Below, piece by piece: positions 28,169 through 40,956 of a DNA stretch of 64,000 bases. Position numbers and translations under genes: made by a program. Positions within the stretch are counted from its first letter, which is position 1, and each line of letters begins with the position of its first letter. The DNA comes from Balanoglossus misakiensis (lineage: Eukaryota; Hemichordata): positions 1,984,001 through 2,048,000 of the forward strand of contig CM082580.2 in the NCBI GenBank assembly GCA_040954595.2. Reading direction: 5' to 3'. The notes beneath the pieces were generated by a model. It was not told where the DNA came from. It ran no database searches and was given only the letters and a program-made list of their open reading frames with translations.

Positions 28169-30223
28169 TATGGGGTGCCATGTGTTAACTTATTATTTAG
28201 CTAAATTATTTGTTCAAAAGTCGTTATTTAACATACTTATATGTATATAATTATAGATTTGCAAACCATTTAAGTCCTGACAATTTAATTATAAATAATT
28301 TCAAGTCGATTCAATTATATACATAAAATGTATTTTATGCTCTTTTATTTATATATAATAAATTATTTATAAACAATGTCAGTGTCAGTCTATTATATAT
28401 ATATATATATCATGAGTGGTGTACATAATTATTTATATTTAATTAATTATTTATAAATAATAAAAATTTAAGTGTATTATATATATATCATGAGTGATGT
28501 ACATAATTATTTATATATAATTAATTATTTATAAATAATAAAAATGTAATTGTATTATATATATATCATGAGTGATGTACATAATTATTTATATATAATT
28601 AATTATTTATAAATAAAAAAAATTTAAGTGTATTATATATATATCATGAGTGATTTATAAATAATTTAAGTGCAAGTCTATTATATATATATCATGAGTG
28701 ATTTACATTATATAATGAATTATATATAAATAAGTGATTTCTAAACCATGAAAACATGCACTCGCGCTGTTTGTCAACTTATTATTTAACGCAAACTCAT
28801 TATTTAACGCAAACTCATTATTTAAGGCCTGTTCACACAACCCCTTGCATTTGGATCATTATGCACACATATAGTCCCCACACGTGAACAAGAAATGCAC
28901 ATTACATGCGGTCATTTCATTTTTATTATACTCCTTTCAAAGGTTAGATGAAACACCGAAAAAGGTATCAACTAGTTAGTGATTTTAGCCCGTGATTGCA
29001 ATGTTTGATTGAAACGCGAAAAGCTGATGGATAGCTCTACATTGTGGTCTCCAAGGTCAAAGGTTGGCCGGTCATGGCGATACCATTATTAAAATAGGGG
29101 CCAGTCATCGAAACAGTGGCGTATGATTTTTTAAAGTAAGTTTCCAAATTAAAACGTAAGTGAGCCAAAAAACTACAGGTCAGATAAATTGTTTTCTCGT
29201 AAATTCAACATTAGAATCAAATTTGGCATTGGAAACAAACGGCGGGTCGCCAGTTCCTGGTCTGGAGGCTGGTAGAGTCACGTCTTGAAGACTGGCCCCT
29301 ATTTTAATAATGCCATTGTCATGACCGGCCAACCTTTGACCTCGGAGACCACAATGTAGAGCTATCGATCAGCTTTTCGCGTTTCAATCAAACATTGCAA
29401 TCACGGGCTAAAATTACTAACTAGTTAATACCTTTTTCGGTGTTTCATCTAACCTTTGAAAGGAGTATAATAAAAATGAAATGACCGCACGTAATGTGCA
29501 TTTCTTGTTCACGTGTGGGGACTATATGTGTGCATAATGATCAAAATGCAAGGGGTTGTGTGAACAGGCCTTAAATAATGAGTTTGCGTTAAATAATGAG
29601 TTTGCGTTAAATAATAAGTTGACAAACGGCGCGAGTGCATGTTTTCATGGTTTAGAAATCACTTATTTATATATAATTCATTATATAATGTAAATCACTC
29701 ATGATATATATATAATAGACTTGCACTTAAATTATTTATAAATCACTCATGATATATATATATAATACACTTAATTTTTTTTTATTTCTAAATAATTAAT
29801 TATATATAAATAATTATGTACATCACTCATGATATATATATAATACACTTACATTTTTATTATTTATAAATAATTAATTATATATAAATAATTATGTACA
29901 TCACTCATGATATATATATAATACACTTAAATTTTTATTATTTATAAATAATTAATTAAATATAAATAATTATGTACACCACTCATGATATATATATAAT
30001 AGACTGACACTGACATTGTTTATAAATAATTTATTATATATAAATAAAAGAGCATAAAATACATTTTATGTATATAATTGAATCGACTTGAAATTATTTA
30101 TAAATAAATTGTCAGGACTTAAATGGTTTGCAAATCTATAATTACATACATATAAGTAGGTTAAATAACGACTTTTGAACAAATAATTTAGCTAAATAAT
30201 AAGTTAACACATGGCACCCCATA
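28169..30223. mobile_element. 2055-bp IS3EU-type fold-back element
   Basis: Near-perfect inverted arms of about 940 bp (28169-29108 and 29286-30223) surround a ~177-bp loop. Ends are TATGGGGTGCC / GGCACCCCATA. AAAGCG is duplicated at 28163-28168 and 30224-30229. Each arm has a terminal block, then tandem ~75-bp AT-rich units with TATATATCATGAGTGAT and TAATTAATTATTTATAAATA, then a non-repeated part facing the loop. No ORF. It depends on another element's transposase; the 6-bp TSD and TATGG ends match the large element at 33364. Confidence 0.82.
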
Positions 30224-30318
30224 AAAGCGGACATTGACGTAGCATCGACTGAGCGAAGCACGTAGCGATAGCGTTGCGCTTTTTACTTTTAAAAACTTTG
30301 TTTTGGTTTACTTCCGCG

Positions 30319-32523
30319 ATGGGCGCTACTAAACATTGCTGTTACGGACATTGCACAAGTGACTCAAGGTACACCGATCGTGTTGAAATGAAAGATGTTT
30401 TCTTCATCCGATTTCAGAAACCACATCGAAATATTTTGAAATGTCAAAAATGGATTTATGCTTGCGGGAGACAGGGTTTCGGCGTCGACAATGTCAAAAA
30501 GGACACCTATATTTGTAGCCTCCACTTCGTAGGCAGGAAGGGACCACGTGCGACCATCCCGACCCCATACCGGCGACGTATACGGCAGAACAGGTAAGAA
30601 CGTTGCACAGGAATGAGTCTTGGTCTACTCCATATACATGATATACCATGTAGTCAACTTTGGCGCCATGACAAGTATGCAGACGACACATATACTAGAG
30701 CAGCTTTTCGGAGCTCGTCGCGTTGTCGCTGTTGATAAACATTCACTTTTAGTCCATTTAACTTGGGTATTGTATGGATATTGTGTAAATTGTAACTAGT
30801 AACTGTAATTACCCAAGATGAGAACACACGAAGTAGGAATAAATGTTGGATTCACATACACAATGCTCGGCTGTAACTTTGTATGTAATATGTTCGGGAG
30901 TTTAGAAACACTGTTGGAACGTCGGATGTTTTGATCCAAAACCAGGTCACGGTGACCCCAATCCTGCACGTAAATTCAGATCAGTATTAAAATCTTGTTC
31001 ATATTTGTTACTTGTTAGGCACAGAGATTGTCAAGAAAGAGAAAGGGACCAGTACTGAGAGACATACCGATTCCCATGAAACAGCAGAAGAGAGTGAGAC
31101 AAGATGCAGAGTTTGAAGAACAAGCTTCCAGTAAAGATCATGTGACAGGTATAATTTTTACTGCCTATTATGCTCAATTATATTATAACTGTGTCATGTG
31201 GTTATTGGTTTGGTATCACTGACACCAATAAGTATTAATGTTCACATTTGTGTGCTATCTATAATGTTTTGTCGTTGAACAGAAACAGTACTAAAGCTTC
31301 ATAGCTCTGTGTAACTGTTGTACCTGTCAGAAATTGATTGCACATGAGTATACCGCTTTATCTTTATTTATTTATTGTTCAGTGCCTAAAACCCAGCCAG
31401 ATGAATACTGTTCATCACCCCTCAAGGACAGCAAGGAAACAGCTACTGTGGGGACAGAAACAGACTTCAAGCTTCAAAACATCGACCTACTTATTCATTT
31501 GAAAGCTGAAAATGCAATTCTGAAAAATGAGTTAGTGTTGTTAAAAAATGATGTTAAACGTGAATGTTCTTATTGTTTGAACCAGGAAGCCACTGGCAAA
31601 TTCAGTGTTGAAGATGTGAAGAATGATGATGCAAAATGTAAATTTCATTGTGGCCTGACTTGGATTCAGTTTATGTGTGTGTTTAATTTTCTAGGTCCAG
31701 CACGTGACAAATTATTATTTTGGAAACGTAACATTGTTGATAATGAGAATCAAAACAAACGCCGTGGACCAGAACGTAAATTAAAACCAATCAATCAATT
31801 ATTTTTAACTCTGGTGAGAGTCCGTGCTGGATTGCTGCAACAGGATATAGCATATAGATTTGGTGTATCAAAAAGTTACGTGTCCACTGTTGTTATTACG
31901 TGGATTCAATTCCTGTATGTGCAGTTTGCTAGACTAAGAGTAGATATGTTTCCTTCACGAGACACAATAAGGCAACATCTTCCTCCATGCTTCTCCAAAT
32001 TTATGAACATTCGTGCCATTATTGACTGCTCTGAATTTTTTTGTTGACATTCCACTCATTTCCGACAACAGGGCAATATGTTTTCAAATTATAAGCACCA
32101 TGTTACATACAAAGTGTTGATCGGTATAGCTCCATCAGGTGCCATAACATATGTATCAGATGCATTTGAAGGCTCTATTTCTGACCAAGAAATTGTTAAG
32201 CAGTCAGGGTTTCTAGAACATCTCGAAGAAAGGGATCTTATCCTAGCTGATATGGGTTTTACAATCCGGGATTTACTGTATGAAAAAAGGTAGACTTAAA
32301 CATACCTCCATTTTTAGGAGGCAGAGTCAAATTATCAGCGACTGAAGAAATCAAAACAAAACACATGGCTAGAGTAAGAATACATGTGGAGCGTGCTATT
32401 GAACGTATTAAAAAATTCCGGTTATTAAAGAAGACCATTCAATTATCTCTGCAGCCTGTGTTTTCACAGATGGTGTTTGTGGCGGGTTGTTTAGTCAATT
32501 TCCAAGAGCCTATTGTAAAATGA
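30319..32523 (+). pseudogene. THAP-domain DDE_Tnp_4 transposase (ISL2EU/Harbinger-like), three frameshifts
   Basis: Exon 1 (30319-30593) encodes a THAP zinc finger: HCCYGHC at residues 6-12, Trp45, and ICSLHF with Cys66/His69. This DNA-binding domain is common in such transposases. Exon 2 is 31027-31148. Exon 3 starts 31383 with a coiled coil (LKAENAILKNELVLLKN). An HTH follows (LTLVRVRAGLLQQDIAYRFG), then the DDE_Tnp_4 core: IIDCSEFF (Asp), LILADMGF (Asp) and RIHVERAIERIKKF (Glu). Frame is lost at ~32035-32065 (a T7 run and a second indel) and at ~32289. All three catalytic acids survive. Terminal repeats were not found; the IS3EU fold-back lies 96 bp upstream. Confidence 0.85.
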
Positions 32524-33357
32524 GATGTCATGGGTTGCAATCAGCATCCATTGTCTGCCTGTAAATATATGTGTGTTAAAGCCTCAGTATTTCTCGTAGG
32601 GGCAAAATTTTGTTTGAAACGGCATGTATAATTTCTAAAAGTAGATGATAATTGATACTGAATCGAACAGTCAACATCCCCAGCTCTGCTCATAAACTCA
32701 TACAATTTACAATATAACGAGTGAAGAATGACTTTCTGTCCGGACAGAAAGTCAGGCTTTGTTGACACACGTGACTAGTGCGCATGCGCACTCAAATGTG
32801 AATCTACACGGAAGAGGTTTAGTCGCCCCAAATCTAACGACTCAGCGAAGAAATGCGCACTAATTCGGCGAAATGTTGGGAAGATAACTTTATGGGAGAA
32901 ATCAGTCAATGGAACCAGATCAAATCCGAAAATGGTCTGACCATCAAATGTCAAAGTGGCACGTTTGCTGATCGACATGTACAACATTTCCGTTGTAAAC
33001 AAACCCGCGCATCATTTCAAGTGTTACGGGCAATATTTACAGCTTGCACGTAGCTACAGTTGCCCAAACCTTTCTTCTATCTGATCGCTGTCAAGCCCCC
33101 CGTCAGCGATTAACCAACCCACCAGGGCTACAATTATTGCAGCTAGGCTGCCGTGTAAACATTGCGTCCGTTTGACACCGACACAAACGTAGCATAACTC
33201 AGAGGTCAATTCTTCGATTAAAATCAATGATTTAAACACTAACCTTCCTGTTCCACGATATCTGCAGTTTCTATGGCGCTCAAATCTCACGATATGTGCA
33301 ATTCTAAAGCCAACTGGGGTATTATTCCTGTCGTTTTAGCCACGAAAACTGGGCAGA
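32524..33357. other. Intergenic, no gene recognised
   Basis: Contains a small perfect palindrome ACTTTCTGTCCGGACAGAAAGT (about 32731-32752). The rest shows no domain-bearing ORF. Confidence 0.4.
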
Positions 33358-33417
33358 CGACACTATGGAACGCCAAAACTGCCTCTTGGGCTGTTTTAGG
33401 CCAGTTATATAATAAAA

Positions 33418-34130
33418 CACCGTTATTACTATGATAGAATCCATTATGCTTATTACCAAACACCATTCTTACTATGGCAAACTCTATTATGGCTATAACC
33501 GAACATAGTGATTACTTTAACAGACTTCACTATGCTTATAACTAAACACCATTATTATTATGGGAAACTTTATTATGCTTATGACCAAACATAGTGATTA
33601 CTTTAACAGACTTCACTATGCTTATAACCAAACACCATTCTTACTATGGCAAACTTTATTATGCTTATGACCAAACATAGTGATTACTTTAACAGACTTC
33701 ACTATGCTTATAACCAAACACCATTCTTACTATGGCAAACTCTATTATGCTTATGACCAAACATAGTGATTACTTTAACAGACTTCACTATGCTTATAAC
33801 CAAACACCATTCTTACTATGGCAAACTTTATTATGCTTATGACCAAACATAGTGATTACTTTAACAGACTTCACTATGCTTATAACCAAACACCATTCTT
33901 ACTATGGCAAACTCTATTATGCTTATGACCAAACACCTTTAATACTATGATAGACCCCACTATGCTTATGATCAAACACCTTTAATACTATGATAGACCC
34001 CACTATGCTTATAATCAAACACCTTTAATACTATGACAGACCCCACTATGCTTATGATCAATCACCTTTAATACTATAACAGACCCTACTATGCTTATGA
34101 CCAAACAACACTATTACTGACCGTACGTCC
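33418..34130. repeat. Left subterminal array of the IS3EU element (~43-bp units)
   Basis: Repeats of CCAAACACCATTCTTACTAT / GGCAAACTCTATTATGCTTA alternate with CATAGTGATTACTTTAACAG units, giving an ~86-87-bp higher-order period. The mirror-image array is at 54412-54915. Such arrays may hold multiple transposase-binding sites (inference). Confidence 0.9.
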
Positions 34131-34834
34131 ATAATGCTATAGCAAAGGATATAGTGACTATGACAGAATGTAATTATAGCGCCCTCAATGTTTCATTACG
34201 ACTATGATGAAGTGCCATTACTACTATGGCAAACATCCATGACGTTGTTGTCGACCAACTACTATGTTGTTGACGTCCACTGCTTGGGGGAAAGGGGGGG
34301 GGGACTTCCTTCCCACAATGCACTGCAGTAAAATTTCATACTCGAAAATCAGAGCTGTGATATTATGTCGGTCGCAAGTTTGAGGAGTATTCTACAATAG
34401 TTCGGACTGGGAAACCTGATTCAGCGTTTCAAGGATGAGAGGATAGATTTACCCACCATCCTTTCTCTAACGGACGCTGAGTTTGTCAGGCTTGGGTTAA
34501 GTACCATAGGTGAACGACGGCGAGTCAGAGTCGCGTGTGATTTGGCATTACAAGGGACTTCCGGCACTGACTTCGGCGGTGATCCACAAGATTCACCAAA
34601 CACTAGTACGAGTCGCCAGCACACCAATTTAGCAGACGAAGTATCTCAAGAGAGAACCGCGCTATTCAGACCGAGCACTTCAACCGGACATGCTAGAAGC
34701 AGCCGGGGACAGAAAAGAAAGCTGACCTCTGATCATGCAACGCGCAGAATGTGGACTGGGAATTTTTTCTGTCTGGCGGACAGAACCTCATCAAAATTGC
34801 CTTCTACTTTGGAAAAGTTGATTTTGTTATAAAA

Positions 34835-36601
34835 CAGCTTTCTTTACTGAATGATTCTAAAGCAGCTGGTAGCGATTTCTCCAAAATTTTTGAAGATTGG
34901 TGTGTCTTGTATTGCAAAGTCTGTGACTGATATTTTTAATAGGTCTATAAACAGTGGTGTTTTTCCTGATTGTTTTAAATGTGCCAAGGTTATCCCAATA
35001 CACAAGGGAGGGAAAAAGAATGATGTTAATAATTATAGGCCTATCTCCCTTTTACCAGTTCTCTCCAAAATCTTGGAAAAGCATGTATTTATATAAGTCT
35101 TTTTAACTTTCTGCATTCATACAATCTTATTGCCGATTCACAATCAGGTTTTAGACAACACCACTCTTGTCATACTGCTTTACTCAAGTTTACAGATCAG
35201 CTATTACTGAATATGGATGAGAGTTTATACACCGGTGTTATGTATTTAGATTTATGTAAAGCTTTTGATCTTGTTGATCATGAAATTTTGCTTTCCAAAC
35301 TGTCTGTATACAGGCTTTCCGAATTGTCGCTCAAGTGGTTTCGATCATACCTTTCAGAACGTAGTCAATTTGTTTCTTACATGGGAGCACACTCTGACGT
35401 TATGCCAATGACAAGCGGTGTACCTCAAGGCTCTAATTTAGGACCACTCTTATTTTTAATGATCATCAATGATCTTCCACTCTGCCTCATGTCGGGAAGT
35501 TTGAATAATTATGTTTGCCGACAACCAGACCATGTGTGTTTCTGGCATTAATATCGAACACATTGAAAGTTGTATGAATAGTGATCTCCTTCCTGTCTCA
35601 CACTGGGTTCACAACAATAACATGGCTATAAATACTACAAAAACAAAGTGAATGGTTATTGCATTGTGTCCCAAAATCAGAGTGTTCTCTGACTCTGACA
35701 TTACGTTTCGTGTTCTTATTAATGGCACTCAAATCGACAATGTCACTACCCACAAGTTACTTGGTATTCAAATTGACAACATGTTAAGTTGGGACGACCA
35801 CATCAACAATCTTTGTAAAAACCTTTCGACTAGAATTGGTGTTCTAAGACGACTGCGCACTTTTTGTCAAAGACATGTACTTTTATTGGCTTACAATGCT
35901 TTGTTTCTCTCTTTGTTTGACTACTGCTGTATAGTTTGGGGTAATACGTCAAAGACAAACCTCCAAAGATTGTATAAACTTCAGAAAAGAGCTGCTAGGG
36001 TAATCCTTGGAGTGGACACGACTTTTTCATCTCGTTCTCTTCTCATCAGTCTGCATTGGTTACCTGTTGATTTTCGCATTGTATATTTAACGGCTATTAT
36101 GACTTTCAAAGCTTTAAATGACCTCGCACCCAACTATATTAGGGATCTTTTCCGACCTCTTACAGAAATGAATCGTTTAAATACTCGAAGTGTCAGCGCC
36201 GGTGACCTCTACCCACCAAGGTCCAGGACTGCCATGGGTCAAAGGTCGTTTGCCTATCGAGCTGCAAAAACTTGGAAATCAATTCCTGTATATATCCGTA
36301 ACCATGCGAGTTTATCATCATTTAAATCAGCATTGTACAGTTACCTTTTCACGAAGTTTTGTAATGAAGGTTCAGATTTGGATGGATAGCTTATTGTTTG
36401 ACTGGATTTCTCATTTATTTATTTATTCTCTCATTTATCTATGTCCTCGCTCTTTTTCGCTTGTTTTTTGTTTCAGTTGTGTATTTACGATTAACTATTT
36501 ATATGGACTTGTATTTTTTTTTCTCATGAGGGCCCTGATGTAAATTACAATCCATTTGTAATCAGATTACCCTCTTAAAATAAAGTATAATAATAATAAT
36601 A
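34835..36601 (+). mobile_element. CR1/L2-like LINE, 5'-truncated, inserted in the HECT exon
   Basis: Flanked by ATAAAA (34829-34834 and 36602-36607) and ending in an (AAT)n tail, as in CR1/L2-type LINEs. Reverse transcriptase pieces in three frames: VIPIHKGGKKNDVNNYRPIS, a FRQHHSCHTALL block, LYLDLCKAFDLVDHEIL, SGVPQGSNLGPLLF, and a degraded FADN in place of YADD. The C-terminal VWGNTSKTNLQRLYKLQKRA and LHWLPVDFRIVYL are typical. Endonuclease is missing. Frameshifts show it is dead. Confidence 0.85.
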
Positions 36602-37216
36602 ATAAAAGCAAACGCTCTGCAATGCTGGACTTGGAGCTAAGAAAATACAGTTTTATTCGGATGATAAGGAAGACACTGTGATGGAGAAGCTCACAGATGA
36701 AACGTCGGGATTTCCACAATTGCGTAAATGTGGTGGGTTTGAACTAATGCAATGTTTTCCACATGATAAGAAACTAAATGTTATTAACACCAAGTCTTGG
36801 TCAGTGTGTGACTGAAAAGCTGTGATTGGAACACAGAGCAAAATCTACATCCGACCAATACAAATATCGCTTGATACTACACCTCTGAAACAGTCAGAAG
36901 ATGAAGCATCCAGTACAAAAGAGCGATGTTGTGGATGTAATGAAGAAATTCCCCTTCGCGCTCTACGAGATCACCTGTGGACATGTACCAGCTATACAGA
37001 CGACGAGCTCGATAGAGATGTTGATGATACTATTTCAGTCTCTCTGTCCCAAGCCAATGCAAATAACAGCAGTCGTGATGATAATAGTGTGCCGGATAAT
37101 GTTGTCGTGATCGATGATAGAAGTGAAGGTGATGAACTTGCTGATGAACACATATCGTCGGTAAGTTATATCATACAGTACAATGAAACCTGTCATTACG
37201 GACACCTCTCTGTTAA

Positions 37217-37421
37217 AGGGACAAAGTCTCTCTCTCGCTGCCCTTTTTTCATTAATAATGTTTGATACAAGACACCGTTTATGTTATTCTTCATGTGAAT
37301 ATATAGTGAATCAATGTTTGGCTACACACAACTTCCATCCCATTGTAGGCTATAAGAGAAATAATCTCTCCAAAATGATTATTCATTTTGGCAAGTGTTT
37401 CACTATATTAATGTCCCTTTA
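37217..37421. mobile_element. TTAA MITE, family B (AGGGACAAAGTCTC ends)
   Basis: Starts after TTAA at 37213 with AGGGACAAAGTCTCTCTCTC and ends ...GTCCCTTTA. Shares GTTTGATACAAGACACCG and CATTTTGGCAAGTGTTT with the two copies near the right end of the window. Lies in the first intron after the SAM/zinc exon. Confidence 0.65.
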
Positions 37422-37454
37422 TGACTGATTTTCTGGTACCAGAGATGTCCTTAA

Positions 37455-37644
37455 GGTATTCGGTCACCTATGCAAATTTATATACAGTTACCATGGAAAA
37501 TTGAGATGTAGCCAATCACAGATTTTCAGTGGTTGGCACACGTGAAAAAATGAGTGCTACCATATGTTCTTTAGAACACTCAGATGTGCCATTTCAGCCA
37601 TATTTGGGTGTTTGTAAATTGGAGGTGACTATGTTACTGTACCT
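37455..37644. mobile_element. TTAA MITE, family A
   Basis: TTAA at 37451-37454 and 37645-37648; ends GGTATTCGGTCACC and GTTACTGTACCT. Sequence matches the copy at 5930-6192, including AGCCAATCACAGATTTTCAG. Confidence 0.75.
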
Positions 37645-39427
37645 TTAATGGACACTCACATGCCAAATATACAAATATTGACTGTTCCACCTTGTGAAAC
37701 TGACTGTTTTGAGGTGACTCAGGCCCTCGGGTAAACAATTGCATGCTGTTGCCCAAATATGGCCAGTCAATATGTGTGTTATAACACCCCTCACCTGACA
37801 GTCATACAGTTCAGGAAATATCTCCGCAGTCATCATCTTAGTTTTCAACAGTCTGCATGCCCAGATGGTGCTTCCCAACCTAGCCAGGCAAGAGTTTTCC
37901 TATGATGCACCTCACGTGATGAGGTATGCTATAATTAACTGCAATGATTTGTAACAGGTACAGTGTCATGTTGCTCAGGTTGATATGTCAATCTATGAGT
38001 AACTATTCTGTAGTGTAATTCTTTTAGTATTCTTTGATATGTTGATATTTGAGCAGGTTTTGCATTTTTTTCAGGTAATGGCTACTGATGGAAATGAGGA
38101 ATATGTTTTGAATGAAGAAGATAAGACAGTTAATGACATTGTCAGAGAGGCTGTGATCTACTGTGAACAGAATAATATTGCCAATTCAGTTGAAATTCTT
38201 CGCTTTTATCAATCAAAACTTTTAACTGGTAGAGCCCTGGAAATAGAACAGGAAAATGAAAGTGATGATAGAGACACAACCCTTATCAACATCGATAGAT
38301 TGAACCTTCTGGAAACAGCATTCAGCGAAATAAGGATGCTATCAGACAGAGAGCTTCGCACAACATTGGAAGTTCAATTTTATGGTGAAGTAAGTTCTCA
38401 TTATTTACATGTAAATTTTTGAGAAAAATGGACTATTAGTCAGCATATCTGTGCACACCATATAATGTCAATTAGACTGTTTTAACTTGAATCTTTACGA
38501 TCTGGACAATGTTAGTGCTTGCTGCTAGAGCTAGAGGCTGCAACAATAAACAAGTTCTGCTACACATTTTACCCGAACATGAATGCGCAATGTCAAACAT
38601 TTCTACATCAAGTATTCTGGTATCAATTTCTTGTGGTTATAGAAAATTTACTAAATGCTGTGAAATTAGAATTATACTTCTTTTTATTTTCATAGATTTC
38701 TGTACTGTTTTCTATGACCCAATTGATCATGTGCTAACTTAGGTTATATTTTTTTTTGCATTTTTTTTCAGAGAGCAAGAGATTATGGTGGACCCCGCAA
38801 AGAATTCTTTGCTTTGATATTAAGAGACATCAAAGAAAAATATTTTGATCATGGGCTTAGAGCCCATCTGTCCAGTGATTATGTTACAGTCAGAATTATT
38901 ATGAGTGAGTGTCTGTAAACCATCATCCATGTGTGAAATATTTCATGGAACAAAACTAACAGTGTGACTTCAGATTTTCCTTAAATTTTACACTCGTAAG
39001 CTTTCAATATCACTAATCATACTGCATTTGCTGATTACGCATGAACTAGAGTTTCATTTAAGGAATGCCATATTAGTGGCATGATGATTTGATTACCAAA
39101 TAAAATTGGTGTTGATTCTACCATCAGGTCTGAGCATATTGCAGAATGGTGAACTTCCGCAGTTTCTTAATGAGGATGCTCTGGCAGAACTGTTTGATGA
39201 TGATGAGCCATCGCCATGCATCACCAACCTTTGCGCGGGTTTCAGAACATTAGGACTGTATCAGGTATAGTATATCTATGATTCCTATCTAATATAGGAG
39301 TGGGACGCAACTTTATGACAATATCCTCACAAAATAGAATGACCTTGTTTGGGTATACATATGCAGAACTGAAATCCCACATGGACACCAACCCCAGCAC
39401 CAATGGCCACCTACGTAGATTAATAGA

Positions 39428-39572
39428 ATCTCACACTCCCAAGGACCTGGGATCGTATTTCTCACACGAGTTGGGGATTTTTTGTCCCACACGAGCCGCA
39501 GGCGAGTGTGGGACAAAAAATCCACGACGAGTGTGAGAAATACGATCCCAGGTCCTTGGGAGTGTGAGATTA
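39428..39572. repeat. ~145-bp palindrome at the left end of the Crypton composite
   Basis: ATCTCACACTCCCAAGGACC ... mirrors ... GGTCCTTGGGAGTGTGAGAT with its centre near 39500 (GAGCCGCAGGCGAG). The related GTGTGGGATC ... GGAGTGTGAG occurs at 45846-45913, on the far side of the Crypton relic. This may mark the borders of the segment inserted in the HECT intron. Confidence 0.6.
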
Positions 39573-39919
39573 TTTTTCTCACACGACCAGAAATTTGCGA
39601 TATTAACGTTTTTATTTCCAATCGCAGAACAAAATCAATAAAATACCCACTGATCACTGCATGAACGCTCATATATTGATCCGCCCCGCAAAACGTAGTC
39701 CCCATTTCAACACAAGTTAACACCCATTCTACAAAATGTACTCAGCACATAAAACAGGTTAATTAATATTTTAATTAACAATAACTTGTGCATCAAATAG
39801 ATCGATGTCCATTGTACACTGAAAAGCAACCTGTGTCATTTCTCGAAATCGAAATTCTCAGAATAGATCGAGATAACAATAACAAAGTCAACGGTCACAT
39901 TGTACTAAATGTAGGTATA

Positions 39920-40126
39920 CTACTGACTATTTTCACTTTCTGTGTCGGAATAAATCACACACCTTCGTTTGCGTGGGGGTTCCTGAATGTTACAGGTAAT
40001 ATTGAATGTACCACCGGTTATAGTACATTTATCAAATAATGAAGAAGAGGTGGCAACGTGAGAACTTGAGGAATTGTGTGTACATGACGTGGATATCTCG
40101 CTTGAACGGGATTGTTGAAGAGTCAT
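39920..40126 (-). pseudogene. C-terminal tail of a Crypton protein (detached)
   Basis: The minus-strand frame ends in CTITGGTFNITCNIQEPPRK, resembling the sGGtFNi tail found after the recombinase domain in Crypton and KCTD1-like proteins. It is separated from the Crypton N-terminal part (45707-44737) by the LINE, and the catalytic middle is not visible. Low-complexity Ser/Thr sequence precedes it. Confidence 0.45.
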
Positions 40127-40212
40127 TTATCCGACCTGGTTTTCCTAGTATTTCTTCGAATTGTAAATGGTAAATAACTGCACTATAGCCAGTACGTAAA
40201 TTTTTGTGAAGT

Positions 40213-40950
40213 ATGTCAACCGGAAAGAAAGAAACTGAGAAGACCGAAAGACGGGCCACTCGCGCCAACCCCAGCGGGCAAGATGGTGGTAACGGTAGCA
40301 CTGGTACGGGCGCACATGCCAAAGAAATTACTCTAGGTGACCTGAGCATGCAGATCCAGGGTGTTCAGACGAACCTCATGAAGAAATTGGCAGGCTCTGA
40401 AACCAAGGTAATGCGCTCAATCGATACTGCTATCAAAGAGTTTCGTGATGAAATTTCCATGGAAATGTCAAAGCTGAGAGGTGACTTTGAACGCTTAGCA
40501 GGAAGAGTCGAACGTGTTGAAAACAACATGGCGGGCGACGATGGTGAGAGTACCAACAGGTGTGCCATTGTAATCAGAGGGCTTAAACAGCACACAGACG
40601 AGGATGCTGCAGATAAGGTGAAAGCATTACTTCGAGACGGCCTGAAACTCGACGAAACTGAAGCTAACTGTATCAACGCGTCCCGGAAGAAATCGTTTAC
40701 CAATAAACCTGGCGTTATTATAGCAACCCTGAAAAACGCTGAAGAAAAGAAAGCTGTACTGAAAGCAAAGCGTTCACTGCAAGGGTCGGACGAATACAAA
40801 TCGGTGTATATTGGAAACGATGTACCTAGAAATATTCGGCAAACCCAGACAAACTTCCGCAGTATACTCCGGGCTATAGGAAATGATCACCGGCTAAAAT
40901 GGAAAAATGGCAGAGTGATACAGGAAGACGGTCGCCAAGAGTCTGAATAG
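40213..40950 (+). CDS. LINE ORF1 (L1/Tx1-like RNA-binding protein)
   Basis: 245 codons, uninterrupted. A basic, low-complexity N-terminus is followed by a coiled coil (about residues 45-115, heptads around VMRSIDTAIKEFRDEI and LAGRVERVENN). An RRM-like fold follows: CAIVIRGLKQ ... GVIIATLKNAEEKKAVLKAK ... VYIGNDVPRN. This layout matches ORF1p of L1-group LINEs, which forms trimers and coats the element RNA. ORF2 begins within a few bases of its stop. Confidence 0.75.
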   Translation: MSTGKKETEKTERRATRANPSGQDGGNGSTGTGAHAKEITLGDLSMQIQGVQTNLMKKLAGSETKVMRSIDTAIKEFRDEISMEMSKLRGDFERLAGRVERVENNMAGDDGESTNRCAIVIRGLKQHTDEDAADKVKALLRDGLKLDETEANCINASRKKSFTNKPGVIIATLKNAEEKKAVLKAKRSLQGSDEYKSVYIGNDVPRNIRQTQTNFRSILRAIGNDHRLKWKNGRVIQEDGRQESE

Positions 40951-40956
40951 GAGACA

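Noticed and set aside
40365-40799. 144-aa minus-strand ORF
   Set aside because: Exactly antisense to the LINE ORF1 coiled-coil region.
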